A DNA stretch of 34,382 bases from Bacillota bacterium (GCA_012727955.1 JAAYGB010000028.1:1-34382); one strand, 5' to 3'; positions 24,980-34,078 are shown, numbered from the stretch's first letter. Numbers and translations: made by a program. Notes: generated by a model not told the origin, from the sequence alone.

Positions 24980-25963
24980 ATGTTAGCCTTTATCGCCCGT
25001 AGGGTACTATACATGATCCCAACGCTGCTCGTGATTTCGCTTATCTGCTTCATCTTGATTCAGTTGCCGCCGGGTGACTACTTGTCAAGTTACATCGCTC
25101 AATTGTCGCAAAGTGGTGACGCCGTGGACGCAGCATTGGTTGAAGCCTTAAGAAAACAGTATGGCTTGGATCAACCATGGTACCTGCAATACTGGAAGTG
25201 GATTACCGGGGTTTTGCGTGGCAACTTCGGTTATTCCTTTGAGTGGAATCAGCCTGTTTCCAGTCTGATTGGCGAGCGTCTGGCGTTGACTATGGTAGTG
25301 TCCATCAGTTCATTGCTCTTTTCCTGGGTGGTGGCGCTGCCCATCGGGATTTTCTCAGCGGTGAGACAGTATTCCGCCTTCGACTATATATTTACCTTCA
25401 TTGGGTTCTTAGGCTTGTCGGTTCCCGGATTCATGTTGGCCTTAGTATTAATGTATTTTGCCAATCGATACTTTGGCCTAAGCGTCGGTGGACTGTTTTC
25501 ACCGGAATACGTCGATGCTCCTTGGAATTGGGATAAGGTCGTTGACATGCTCCGGCACCTGATTATTCCGATGATCATCATTGGTATGGCCAGCACTGCC
25601 GGGTTGATCCGGACCATGCGTGCTAACTTGCTCGACGAACTACGCAAGCCCTATGTTGAGACAGCTCGGGCCAAGGGTCTGAAAAATTACAAGGTAATTC
25701 TCAAATACCCTGTTCGGGTAGCCCTAAACCCCTTTGTCAGTACAATCGGTTTTGTTCTTCCGCAAATTGTATCTGGGTCTACTATCACATCGGTTGTTCT
25801 CAGTCTGCCTACCACGGGTCCCTTGCTCTTGCGAGCACTTTTGAGCCAGGACATGTACCTGGCGGGAAGCTTCCTCTTAATGCTGGCAAGTTTGACGGTG
25901 ATAGGTATGTTACTATCCGACATTCTCTTGGCTTGGCTTGACCCAAGGATTAGATACGACTAA
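24980..25963 (+). CDS. Opp/Dpp-family ABC permease, OppB-type (operon 2)
   Basis: A 327-residue inner-membrane permease, closely similar to the operon 1 OppB over its whole length. Shared blocks include IQLPPGDYLSSYIAQL, KQYGLDQPWYLQYWKW, FSYSFEWN-like, RTMRANLLDELRKPYVETARAKGL and the tail LLAWLDPRIRYD. It has about six membrane helices and an EAA-type loop. ATG 24980 has GAGGTGG 9 nt upstream; an in-frame TTG two codons earlier is less likely. It is first gene of operon 2, 42 nt before oppC. Confidence 0.93.
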   Translation: MLAFIARRVLYMIPTLLVISLICFILIQLPPGDYLSSYIAQLSQSGDAVDAALVEALRKQYGLDQPWYLQYWKWITGVLRGNFGYSFEWNQPVSSLIGERLALTMVVSISSLLFSWVVALPIGIFSAVRQYSAFDYIFTFIGFLGLSVPGFMLALVLMYFANRYFGLSVGGLFSPEYVDAPWNWDKVVDMLRHLIIPMIIIGMASTAGLIRTMRANLLDELRKPYVETARAKGLKNYKVILKYPVRVALNPFVSTIGFVLPQIVSGSTITSVVLSLPTTGPLLLRALLSQDMYLAGSFLLMLASLTVIGMLLSDILLAWLDPRIRYD

Positions 25964-26005
25964 GAACACGTGACTATGAGTTTATTACAGGGGAGTGAAT
26001 AAGTC

Positions 26006-27178
26006 ATGGCAACAGATCGTCCAGTTGGAAATCCGGCAACGCAACCTAATCCCAATCCTGTGGAAAAGGATACTGCTGTGGTTTCGGCGGAAGAGCGGGT
26101 TTTTGTCGCCTCGCAGTGGAGGTTGATGTGGTGGAAGTTCCTGCGTCATAGGGCTGCCGTAGTTGCTGGCGTGGTGGTTATTCTCCTATACATGTGTGCT
26201 CTCTTTGGCGACTTTATAATTCCCTTTGATCCTCACCTCCGGACGGGAAAACCCTTCGCACCGCCGCAGTTGCCAAAATTCGTCGATGAAGATGGCTTCT
26301 CGTTGCGTCCCTTTGTATACGGAATGAAGAGCCAGCTAGATATGAAAACCTTCCAACGTACTTATGTTCTGGACAAGAGTCAAAAGTATCCCATATATTT
26401 CTTTGTCAGAGGACATGAGTACAAGTTGCTGGGACTGTTTAAGACAGACTTGCACCTCTTTGGAACGGAGGATGGTGGAGCTCTATTCCTGATGGGAACT
26501 GACCAATTGGGAAGGGATTTGTTCTCCCGGATCATCTATGGCGCTAGGGTGTCGCTGTCCATTGGACTGGTTGGTGTGTTCCTGTCACTGCTCATCGGTA
26601 TTATCATGGGCGGTATTTCCGGGTACTTTGGCGGCACCGTTGACCTAGTGGTGCAAAGAATGATTGAGATCATCAGGGCCTTTCCCCCGATTCCTCTTTG
26701 GATGACACTGGCAGCGGCGTTGCCGGCGGATTGGTCCCCGTTGCTGGTGTATTTTGGAATCACGATTATTCTGTCCTTCATCGGGTGGACCAACCTAGCC
26801 CGAGTTGTTCGGGGACGGTTCTTGTCCCTGCGCAGTGAGGACTTTGTGATGGCGGCAAAATTGTCGGGGGCGTCGGAAGCTAGAATCATCGGTAGACACT
26901 TGCTACCTTCCTTCTTGAGTCATATTATCGCTTCCGTAACGCTGTCGATCCCCAACATGATTTTGTCGGAAACATCGTTGAGCTTCCTTGGCGTAGGTTT
27001 GCGGCCCCCCGTGATTAGTTGGGGAGTGTTACTGCAGGACGCCCAGAACATCCATGCTGTAGCGTTGGCACCGTGGCTGATGTTCCCGGCCCTGTTCGTT
27101 GTCTTAGCTGTCCTCGCCTTCAACTTCGTGGGTGACGGATTGCGAGACGCAGCGGATCCTTACTCCACTGCCACCTAA
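26006..27178 (+). CDS. Opp/Dpp-family ABC permease, OppC-type with large external insert (operon 2)
   Basis: A 390-residue permease with a polar N-terminal tail of about 45 residues, one membrane helix (about 50-75) and an extracytoplasmic insert (about 88-160). The insert contains FSLRPFVYGMKSQLDMKTF, YVLDKSQKYPIYFFVRGHEYKLLGLF and TDLHLFGTEDGG. The conserved LMGTDQLGRDLFSRIIYG and the remaining helices follow. The insert aligns with that of the operon 1 OppC, so it is conserved between paralogues. The tail NFVGDGLRDAADPY is typical. ATG 26006 has GGGGAGTG upstream. Confidence 0.92.
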   Translation: MATDRPVGNPATQPNPNPVEKDTAVVSAEERVFVASQWRLMWWKFLRHRAAVVAGVVVILLYMCALFGDFIIPFDPHLRTGKPFAPPQLPKFVDEDGFSLRPFVYGMKSQLDMKTFQRTYVLDKSQKYPIYFFVRGHEYKLLGLFKTDLHLFGTEDGGALFLMGTDQLGRDLFSRIIYGARVSLSIGLVGVFLSLLIGIIMGGISGYFGGTVDLVVQRMIEIIRAFPPIPLWMTLAAALPADWSPLLVYFGITIILSFIGWTNLARVVRGRFLSLRSEDFVMAAKLSGASEARIIGRHLLPSFLSHIIASVTLSIPNMILSETSLSFLGVGLRPPVISWGVLLQDAQNIHAVALAPWLMFPALFVVLAVLAFNFVGDGLRDAADPYSTAT

Positions 27179-27211
27179 TACGGGAAACGAGGATACGAAG
27201 GAGTGTGGGCT

Positions 27212-28255
27212 ATGCAGCAGGAAAAGTTGTTGTCTGTTCACGACCTGCATGTACACTTTACCACCCGTGAAGGAACAGTGCGGGCCCTGAACGGAGTAGA
27301 TATGGAGTTGTATCGGGGTGAAACCCTGGGTTTGGTGGGAGAAAGTGGTTGCGGTAAGAGTATGACCGCCAGAGCGATCATGCAAATGGTTCCCTTCCCT
27401 GGCAAGATTGTCAAGGGTGAGGTGCATCTGTATCGCCGGGAGGAATCAGGAGTCAGGGATATTAATATCACTGCTTTGCATCCCGACAGTCCCGAAATTC
27501 TCGACATTCGGGGCCCAGATATCGCGATGATTTTCCAAGAACCGATGACATCTTTGAGTCCCATTCATACCATCGGCGATCAGATCGGAGAAGCGGTTCG
27601 GTTGCACCAAGATGTAACCAAGGAAGAAGCTAGGGAACGGGCCATTGAGATGTTATACTTGGTGGGCATTCCCGATGCGAAGACCAGGGTAGATTCATAT
27701 CCCTTTGAAATGAGTGGGGGTATGCGGCAAAGGGCAATGATTGCTATGGCTCTGTCCTGCAACCCTAGTATATTGATCGCCGACGAGCCGACCACGGCAT
27801 TGGACGTGACTATTCAGGCGCAGATTCTGGAACTAATTCAGCGGTTACAGCAACAGTTGAATATGACGGTGTTGATGATTACCCATAACCTGGGCGTGGT
27901 GGCTGCCATGTCCCATCGAGTAGCGGTGATGTATCTGGGCAAGATTGTGGAGCTGGCTTCGACTGATGATATCTTCCACAATCCAAAGCATCCATATACC
28001 CAGGCCTTGCTCAAGTCGGTTCCGAGAGTGGGCGAGAAGACCGGTGAACGTCTCTATGCCATTAAGGGTAGCATTCCCGATCCCTTTGTGCAGGTGCCGG
28101 GATGTTCCTTCCATCCTCGCTGCCCACAGTTTGTGAAGGGTGTTTGCGATCGACAGGTTCCCCGCCCGGTTCAAGTGTCGGAGGGGCATCAGGTCAGCTG
28201 CCTGTTGTATTCCACCGGTACTGATTCTACTGCGGAAGGAGTGGCTGGCCGATGA
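27212..28255 (+). CDS. Opp/Dpp-family ABC transporter ATPase, OppD-type (operon 2)
   Basis: A 347-residue ATPase. Walker A is GESGCGKS (43-50), the signature [15 protein letters not shown], Walker [14 protein letters not shown] and the switch His ITHNLG, with Asn where most relatives have Asp. The C-terminal extension carries the Cys motif [15 protein letters not shown] plus a later Cys. ATG 27212 is preferred over GTG 27203, which overlaps the AAGGAGTG site. Its stop overlaps the next start by 4 nt (ATGA), so the two ATPases are translationally coupled. Confidence 0.92.
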   Translation: MQQEKLLSVHDLHVHFTTREGTVRALNGVDMELYRGETLGLVGESGCGKSMTARAIMQMVPFPGKIVKGEVHLYRREESGVRDINITALHPDSPEILDIRGPDIAMIFQEPMTSLSPIHTIGDQIGEAVRLHQDVTKEEARERAIEMLYLVGIPDAKTRVDSYPFEMSGGMRQRAMIAMALSCNPSILIADEPTTALDVTIQAQILELIQRLQQQLNMTVLMITHNLGVVAAMSHRVAVMYLGKIVELASTDDIFHNPKHPYTQALLKSVPRVGEKTGERLYAIKGSIPDPFVQVPGCSFHPRCPQFVKGVCDRQVPRPVQVSEGHQVSCLLYSTGTDSTAEGVAGR

Positions 28256-29301
28256 AAGGGACCCGCGAATATCTGCTTGAAGTAAAGGACTTGAAAAAAT
28301 ACTTTCCTATTCGCAGAGGAGTTTTCCGCAAACACGTCGGCGATGTGAAGGCCGTTGATGGCGTGACCTTTGAAGTCCGCCATGGTGAGACTCTAGGCTT
28401 GGTGGGCGAAAGTGGTTGTGGAAAAACCACCACCGGGCGGACGATCCTACGGGCTATCGAGCCGACGGGTGGGGAAATTCTCTACCATACTGCCGACGGC
28501 TCAGTAGTGGACATCGTGGAATTGGACCGGGTTGAACTGCGAGAGATGCGAAAGCACATGCAGATGATCTTCCAAGATCCCTACTCCTCGCTAAATCCCC
28601 GGATGACAGTAAAGGAGATTATCTCCGAACCCTTGGTGTGCTACAACATCGGCAGTGCTCAAGAGCGGGAAGACCGGGTAGCAGAGCTGCTGAAGGTGGT
28701 TGGTCTCGATCCCCGTTATATGGTTCGCTATCCCCACGCCTTTAGTGGAGGGCAGCGGCAGCGGATTGGGATTGCCAGGGCCCTGGCTTTAAATCCGGAA
28801 TTGGTGATTGCCGACGAGTCGGTTTCGGCTCTAGACGTGTCGATTCAGGCCCAGGTGCTCAATCTGCTGCAAGACCTGCAGGAGCAGTTTAATCTGACCT
28901 ACATCTTCATTGCCCATGACTTGGGCGTAGTTGAACATATCTGTGACCGAGTGGCAGTGATGTACGTTGGCAAGATTGTGGAAGTGGCTGAAACTGAAAC
29001 GCTATTCCACAGTCCAAAGCATCCCTACTGTGAAGCCTTGTTGTCGGCGGTTCCCCGTCCCGATCCCAGATACAAGCTGGAGCGGATGATTCTTGAAGGC
29101 GAGGTGGCTGACCCCTCCAATCGCCCGACGGGATGTGCTTTCCATCCTCGCTGCAAGTATGCGCAAGCGAAGTGTCGAGAAGAGGAGCCGCCGTTGATTA
29201 ATGTCGCGGATCCCGGTGAATTGCCTCATACCGTAGCTTGTCACTTTGCTAGGGAACTAGAGCTGCAGGGTGTCGGTCGGGAGCTGGAGCGGGGTGCATA
29301 G
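28252..29301 (+). CDS. Opp/Dpp-family ABC transporter ATPase, OppF-type (operon 2)
   Basis: A 349-residue ATPase. Walker A is GESGCGKT (52-59), the signature [15 protein letters not shown], Walker [14 protein letters not shown] (Ser where most relatives have Pro after DE) and the switch His IAHDLG. The C-terminal Cys-rich extension reads [14 protein letters not shown] plus a later Cys. It overlaps oppD by 4 nt. A hairpin and an SBP gene follow. Confidence 0.92.
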   Translation: MKGTREYLLEVKDLKKYFPIRRGVFRKHVGDVKAVDGVTFEVRHGETLGLVGESGCGKTTTGRTILRAIEPTGGEILYHTADGSVVDIVELDRVELREMRKHMQMIFQDPYSSLNPRMTVKEIISEPLVCYNIGSAQEREDRVAELLKVVGLDPRYMVRYPHAFSGGQRQRIGIARALALNPELVIADESVSALDVSIQAQVLNLLQDLQEQFNLTYIFIAHDLGVVEHICDRVAVMYVGKIVEVAETETLFHSPKHPYCEALLSAVPRPDPRYKLERMILEGEVADPSNRPTGCAFHPRCKYAQAKCREEEPPLINVADPGELPHTVACHFARELELQGVGRELERGA

Positions 29302-29310
29302 TGCAAATGG

Positions 29311-29344
29311 TGGTGGGAGTGCAAGTTGAAAGGTACTCCCACCA
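29311..29344 (+). other. Stable hairpin between oppF and the first SBP gene of operon 2
   Basis: TGGTGGGAGT and ACTCCCACCA form a perfect 10-bp stem with a 14-nt loop just after the oppF stop. No U-tract follows. Together with the Shine-Dalgarno-like element 34 nt downstream it may mark an mRNA processing or stabilisation point before the SBP cistron. Confidence 0.55.
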
Positions 29345-29377
29345 TACCTGAGATAAGTTTGGGAGTTTAGTAACAAC

Positions 29378-29388
29378 AAGGAGGTGAT
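29378..29388 (+). promoter_or_regulatory. Orphan perfect Shine-Dalgarno sequence before SBP gene 1 of operon 2
   Basis: AAGGAGGTGAT is fully complementary to the 16S rRNA 3' end, yet lies 70 nt before the likely SBP start. The GTG and ATG inside or next to it are too close to be initiated by it. It could be a ribosome-protected 5' end (STAB-SD type). Confidence 0.55.
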
Positions 29389-29458
29389 GGGGAGAAGCAA
29401 GCGGCTCATCCTCAACTGCAATTGTCAGACAATACAGAAGGGAGAGAAAGCAGAAACA

Positions 29459-31330
29459 ATGAGAAAAAGTATCCTACTGTCTCTGATTCTAGTATTGGCA
29501 TTTACAACCGTAGCCTTTGGCTATAACGAGGCCCCGATGTTGGCGGAATTGGTGAAGCAAGGCAAGCTACCACCAGTTGAGGAGAGATTGCCGAAAGAGC
29601 CTTTGGTTGTAGAGGTCCTTGAGGAAATTGGTCGGTATGGTGGAACTTGGCGGCGAGCAGCCATTGGCCCCACCGATGTACAGTTCGTGGCCCGCTTGGC
29701 CTATGAGGGACTAGTCAGATGGAATGCCGACGGTTCTGACGTGGTTCCTAATATCGCCAAGAGCTGGGACATCAGCGAAGACGGTCGTATTTTTACCTTT
29801 TATTTGCGAGAAGGGATGAAGTGGTCCGATGGGCATCCCTTCACCGCCGATGATTGGGAGTTCTACTGGAATGATGTCATTCTCAACGAAGAATTGACCC
29901 CGGCGATTCCCGAATGGCTTACTATCAATGGGCAGTTGCCGGAGTTCCGTAAGCTCGATGATTATACCATCCAATGGGAGTTCCCGTCTCCCTACGCACT
30001 GTTTATTCGTCAGTTGGCCTTCCGGAGCGAAGAGATGGTGGCCTGGTATCCTGGGCACTATCTCAAACAGTTCCATCCTAACTATGTAGGGGTGGAGAAA
30101 GCTAACGCTCTGGCTAAGGAGGCTGGCTTGGAGCTGTGGTTCCAGAACTTCAATGCTAAACGGGATTCGAGATTCAATCCCGAGTGTCCGGTGATTTGGG
30201 CTTGGAGAATTACGGTACCTTCCCCAGCTACCACCATCGTAGCGGAGCGTAATCCCTACTACTGGAAGGTAGACCCTGAAGGCAACCAGCTGCCCTACAT
30301 TGACCGGGTGACCCACGACATTGTGGACAACATCGAAGTGCTCAATCTCAAGGCCGCGGCCGGAGAGATTGACATGCAGTTGCGTCATATTCTGTGGGAC
30401 AACTTGCCGGTCTTTGCCGACAACATGGAGCGGAACAACTACCGCATCCTGATGTGGCAGGCTGCTGAGCCCAGTAACTTCGCAATTTACTTCAATCCCT
30501 TTATTGAGGATGAAGCGCTACGGAGCCTATTCCGAGACGTTCGCTTCCGTCGGGCAATGTCCCTGGCCATTGATCGAGAAGAGATGAACGACTTGGCCTA
30601 TCTCGGTCTTGGACGCGCCCGTCAAGGTGGAGTTATCACCAGTTCTCCCTTCCACGTCGAAGGTAGTGAATTGTACTACACCGAAAGGGATCTGGCCGAA
30701 GCCAACCGCTTGCTCGATGAAATCGGACTAACTCAGCGGGATTCCGAGGGCTATCGTCTGCGTCCCGACGGTAGGCGGTTAACCATCAACTTCACCATTA
30801 CTCCTGCCTTTGGTCCTTGGACGAAGGCCGCGGAGCTGCTGGTTGACTACTGGAAGGATATTGGTGTTCGCGTTGTGATTTCCGTCATCGAAAGAACTCT
30901 GTTCCAGGAAAGAGCTATGGCGCTAGACTTTGAGATGTCAGCCTGGACCAACGACCGGGGACTCACCCCTGACGTTGAGCCCTTGCTGTTGCTCCCAGGT
31001 CGAGGACAGTCGGTAGACTCTCCCTGGTTCAACTGGTTCTACACGAATGGAGTCCGCGGCGAGGAGCCTCCGGCGGGTCCTGAGCGGCGAGCCTATGACA
31101 TCTATGCTCAGGTGAAGAACTCCTCCGACGTTGACGAGATTGCCGAGTTGATGCGGGAACTGATCCTTCTGAACATGGAAAACCTCTGGTACATCGGCAC
31201 CGTTGGTGACCTACCCCACGTTGTGATTGTCAGCAACAAGATGCGCAACGTACCGGAAGTGGCAGTTTCCGACTGGTTGCAGAAGACTCCGGGCAACACC
31301 TGGATTGAGCAATACTTCTTCGCCGAGTAG
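29459..31330 (+). CDS. Extracytoplasmic solute-binding protein, SBP_bac_5 family (operon 2, copy 1)
   Basis: A 623-residue binding protein with signal peptide MRKSILLSLILVLAFTTVAFG, cleaved before YNEAPML, and no lipobox Cys. Conserved blocks are LPPVEERLPKEPLVVEVLEEIG, FTFYLREGMKWSDGHPFTADDW, NPYYWKVDPEGNQLPYIDRV, DVRFRRAMSLAIDREEMN and EANRLLDEIGL. It is very similar to copy 3 (32146): 8 differences in the 84 residues from NPYYWKVD onward. ATG 29459 begins the signal peptide. The in-frame GTG 29384 would add 25 polar residues and is rejected. GGAGAG lies 12 nt upstream. It delivers substrate to the operon 2 permease. Confidence 0.92.
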   Translation: MRKSILLSLILVLAFTTVAFGYNEAPMLAELVKQGKLPPVEERLPKEPLVVEVLEEIGRYGGTWRRAAIGPTDVQFVARLAYEGLVRWNADGSDVVPNIAKSWDISEDGRIFTFYLREGMKWSDGHPFTADDWEFYWNDVILNEELTPAIPEWLTINGQLPEFRKLDDYTIQWEFPSPYALFIRQLAFRSEEMVAWYPGHYLKQFHPNYVGVEKANALAKEAGLELWFQNFNAKRDSRFNPECPVIWAWRITVPSPATTIVAERNPYYWKVDPEGNQLPYIDRVTHDIVDNIEVLNLKAAAGEIDMQLRHILWDNLPVFADNMERNNYRILMWQAAEPSNFAIYFNPFIEDEALRSLFRDVRFRRAMSLAIDREEMNDLAYLGLGRARQGGVITSSPFHVEGSELYYTERDLAEANRLLDEIGLTQRDSEGYRLRPDGRRLTINFTITPAFGPWTKAAELLVDYWKDIGVRVVISVIERTLFQERAMALDFEMSAWTNDRGLTPDVEPLLLLPGRGQSVDSPWFNWFYTNGVRGEEPPAGPERRAYDIYAQVKNSSDVDEIAELMRELILLNMENLWYIGTVGDLPHVVIVSNKMRNVPEVAVSDWLQKTPGNTWIEQYFFAE

Positions 31331-31344
31331 AAGTGGGCAGAACT

Positions 31345-31383
31345 CTGGGCGGAAGTGGCGGGGCAACCCGCTGCTTCCCCCAG
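31345..31383 (+). other. Long hairpin with GCAA loop after SBP copy 1
   Basis: CTGGG and GGAAGTGGCGGG pair with CCCGCTGCTTCC and CCCAG, about 17 bp with two wobble pairs and one bulge, closed by a GCAA tetraloop. It starts 15 nt after the stop. No U-run follows, so 3'-end protection or weak termination is more likely than a classical terminator. Confidence 0.6.
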
Positions 31384-31490
31384 TTAACCACGTTGTACAA
31401 TTATCTAAAGTGTTCTAGTTTGTCAGGTGGCAGGAAAGAAGAGCGTATTTTTTTCCGCTAAAATGTCGGAACATTCCGAAGGGAGACAAG

Positions 31491-31955
31491 ATAGCGAAAA
31501 GAGTAGTGTTCTTTGCCCAAGCTCTAGTGTTGGCCCCTTCAAGAGTGGCATTGGGCTATAACGAGGCCCCGATGTTAGCGAGATTGGTGGAGCAGGGTAA
31601 GCTGCCGCCCGAGGAGGAAAGACTGCCCAAGGAACCCCTGGTAGTTGAGTTGTCGATAAGATCGGCCGATATGGTGGAACTTGGCACCGCGCTACCATTG
31701 GACCTACCGGCGTTTCTTAACAAAGAATTGACTCCAGTGCCTCCGAATTGGCTGATCATCAGCGAGCTGTTACCGGAGTTCCACAAGCTGGATGACCATC
31801 CATCCAATGGGAGTTTCCCTTTCCCTACTCCTGTTCCTGCGGCAATTGGCCTTCACCGGTGAGTTGATGGTAGGTTATCAAAAGCACTATCTCAAGCAAT
31901 TCCATCCTAACTTAGCAGCTAAGGCTGGCTTGGAAGTGTGGTTCAAAGGAAGATT
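31491..31955 (+). pseudogene. Decayed copy of the operon 2 solute-binding protein gene
   Basis: This is a remnant of a tandem SBP copy. From an ATA codon at 31491, where the flanking copies have ATG or GTG, it encodes a signal-peptide-like stretch and then YNEAPMLARLVEQGKLPP and EEERLPKEPLVVE. A 1-nt loss after this shifts frame; DKIGRYGGTW can be read in the next frame. About 200 nt, corresponding to roughly 70 residues, is then missing. Homology resumes at LNKELTPVPPNWLIISELLPEFHKLDD, another 1-nt loss follows, and LRQLAFTGELMVGY...HYLKQFHPN reads on with a further roughly 33-nt deletion. Similarity is firm to about 31950; a weak trace may reach 32060. GAAGGGAG still precedes the lost start. 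Confidence 0.88.
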
Positions 31956-32061
31956 AGGTGAGACAGTAGGAAGCCTTTGGGGTGTGATCAATGGAATAGT
32001 GGCGACCAGCTGTTATTCCCACTCACCCCTGGCAGCTATAGTGTTGATACACCGGATAGTT

Positions 32062-32072
32062 AAGGAGGTGAT
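32062..32072 (+). promoter_or_regulatory. Orphan perfect Shine-Dalgarno sequence before SBP copy 3
   Basis: AAGGAGGTGAT lies 73 nt upstream of the GTG start, the same distance class as before copy 1. The adjoining ATG opens only a 15-codon frame ending at 32118. The surrounding leader differs from that of copy 1, so the element stands out as conserved. Confidence 0.5.
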
Positions 32073-32145
32073 GCAAAGGAGTAGGGAGGAAAAGGCATTT
32101 TTTTCAGGTAAGTTATGAGAAAAATCCGAAAGGGGGAAATATTAA

Positions 32146-34014
32146 GTGAGAAAAGCTTTATTCTTTGCTCTGGTTCTAGTGCTGACATTTTCCGCCGTTG
32201 CCCTTGGGTATAACGAGGCACCGATGTTGGCAGAACGGGTAAAGGAAGGCAAGTTGCCACCCGTTGAGGAGAGACTGCCGAAGAAACCCTGCGTAGTTGA
32301 TGTGGTCGATGAGATTGGCCAGTATGGTGGAACCTGGCGCAGGGCTGCCCTTAGCCCAACGGACATACAGACTAATGCCAGACTCACATACGAGACCCTG
32401 GTGCGCTGGAACGCCGATGGCTCCGACGTAATTCCCAACGTGGCCGAGAGATACGAGATTAGCGAGGACGGTCGGACCTTTACCTTCTACCTGCGGGAGG
32501 GTATGAAATGGTCCGATGGCCATCCCTTCACCGCCGATGACTTTGAATTCTGGTGGAATGACGTAGTTCTCAATCCCGAGCTAACTCCAGTGTATCCCGA
32601 ATGGCTCACGATCAATGGACAGCTGGCGGAATTTCGCAAGCTGGATCAGTATACAATCCAGTTTGAATTCCCGTCTCCCTATGCTCTGTTCATCCGGCAG
32701 ATGGCCTATCAGGGAGAAGGAGTTACGCAATATCCGAAACATTATCTCAGCAAATTCCATCCCAACTATGTGGGCTTAGAAAAGGCCAATGCACTAGCGG
32801 TGGAAGCTGGTTTGGAGATGTGGTTCCAGAACTTCAATGCAAAGCGGGATCCAAGGTTCAATCCTGAGTGTCCCGTGATCTGGGCTTGGATCATCACCGT
32901 ACCTTCTCCGGCTACCACTGTCGTAGCGGAGCGGAATCCCTATTACTGGAAGGTAGATGCCGAAGGTAATCAACTACCTTATATTGATCGCATCACCCAC
33001 GATATTGTAGATAACATCCAAGTACTCAACTTGAAGGCAGCAGCCGGCGAAATTGATATGCAACTGCGTCATTTGCTTTGGGATAACTTGCCGGTCTTTG
33101 CCGACAACATGGAGCGGAACAATTTCCGTATCCTGATGTGGCAATCTGCTGAGCCCAGCAACTTCGTGATCTATTTCAACCCCTGGTGCAAAGATGAGGG
33201 TCTCAGGGAACTGTTCATGGACGTTCGGTTCCGCCGGGCCATGTCCTTGGCCATAGATCGGGAAGAGATGAATGAACTGGCCTATCTCGGTCTGGGTCGG
33301 GCTCGCCAAGGCGGCGTCATCCCCAGCTCGCCCTTCTTTGTTGAGGGCTCTGACCTCAACTACGTTGAGCGTGATGTCGCCGAAGCCAATCGACTCCTCG
33401 ATGAAATTGGCCTGACTAGACGGGATTCCGAGGGATATCGCCTGCTTCCCGATGGTCGACGCCTGACCATCAACTTCACCCTCACTCCTGCCTTCGGGCC
33501 TTGGACTAAGGCAGCAGAACTGGCCGTCGACTACTGGAAGGACATCGGCATTCGGGTCATTGTTTCGGTCCTGGAACGGACTCTGTTCGAGGAAAGAGCC
33601 AATGGGCTAGACTTTGAGATGTCGCCTTGGACCAACGACCGAGGACTTACTCCTGACGTCGATCCCTTATTCCTGCTGCCGGGACGGGGTCAGGGTGTAG
33701 ATTCCCCCTGGTTCCGCTGGTTTGTCACTCAAGGTAGAACTGGAGAGGAGCCTCCCGCAGGTCCAATTCGGCAAGCCTATGACCTGTATGGTAAGGTGAA
33801 GAACGCTGCCGACGTAGACGAGATCGCTGGATTAATGCAGGAGCTGGTAAAGCTCAACAATGAGCAGCTCTGGTACATTGGTACCGTTGGCGACCTACCC
33901 CACATTGTGATTATCAGCAATCGGATGCGGAACGTACCGGAGGTAGCAGTCTCCGACTGGCTGCAGAAGACTCCGGGCAATACGTGGCCGGAGCAATACT
34001 ACTTGGCCGATTAA
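32146..34014 (+). CDS. Extracytoplasmic solute-binding protein, SBP_bac_5 family (operon 2, copy 3)
   Basis: A 622-residue binding protein, closest relative of copy 1 at 29459. The signal peptide (MRKALFFALVLVLTFSAVALG) is cleaved before YNEAPML, again without a lipobox Cys. It keeps all family blocks: FTFYLREGMKWSDGHPFTADDFEFWW, NPYYWKVDAEGNQLPYID, DVRFRRAMSLAIDREEMN, EANRLLDEIGLTRRD and SDWLQKTPGNTWPEQY. GTG 32146 follows GAAAGGGGG by about 10 nt. Differences from copy 1 are spread along the chain, with some in likely cleft-facing segments, so the copies may bind related ligands with different affinity. It is the last gene of the operon before a hairpin. Confidence 0.92.
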   Translation: MRKALFFALVLVLTFSAVALGYNEAPMLAERVKEGKLPPVEERLPKKPCVVDVVDEIGQYGGTWRRAALSPTDIQTNARLTYETLVRWNADGSDVIPNVAERYEISEDGRTFTFYLREGMKWSDGHPFTADDFEFWWNDVVLNPELTPVYPEWLTINGQLAEFRKLDQYTIQFEFPSPYALFIRQMAYQGEGVTQYPKHYLSKFHPNYVGLEKANALAVEAGLEMWFQNFNAKRDPRFNPECPVIWAWIITVPSPATTVVAERNPYYWKVDAEGNQLPYIDRITHDIVDNIQVLNLKAAAGEIDMQLRHLLWDNLPVFADNMERNNFRILMWQSAEPSNFVIYFNPWCKDEGLRELFMDVRFRRAMSLAIDREEMNELAYLGLGRARQGGVIPSSPFFVEGSDLNYVERDVAEANRLLDEIGLTRRDSEGYRLLPDGRRLTINFTLTPAFGPWTKAAELAVDYWKDIGIRVIVSVLERTLFEERANGLDFEMSPWTNDRGLTPDVDPLFLLPGRGQGVDSPWFRWFVTQGRTGEEPPAGPIRQAYDLYGKVKNAADVDEIAGLMQELVKLNNEQLWYIGTVGDLPHIVIISNRMRNVPEVAVSDWLQKTPGNTWPEQYYLAD

Positions 34015-34045
34015 ACAGCCAGGTGGATCGATAATGTAACGGAAC

Positions 34046-34078
34046 GAAAGCCGTCTCGCAAGTTGCGGGACGGCTTTC
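34046..34078. terminator. Terminator-type hairpin between convergent genes
   Basis: GAAAGCCGTCTCGC and GCGGGACGGCTTTC pair over 14 bp (one G-U) around a 5-nt loop. It lies 31 nt after the last SBP gene and 36 nt from the minus-strand fragment, so it can serve both. The U-tract is weak. Confidence 0.65.

Noticed and set aside
29384-29458. 25-residue N-terminal extension of SBP copy 1
   Set aside because: The signal peptide begins at ATG 29459; the extension is polar and absent from the sister copy.
29711-30388. 225-residue minus-strand frame inside SBP copy 1, echoed at 32974-33309 in copy 3
   Set aside because: Its recurrence simply mirrors the homology of the two SBP genes on the other strand.
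31792-32118. 108-residue plus-strand frame between the SBP copies
   Set aside because: Its first half is the frameshifted remainder of the SBP pseudogene and the rest is unconserved leader sequence.
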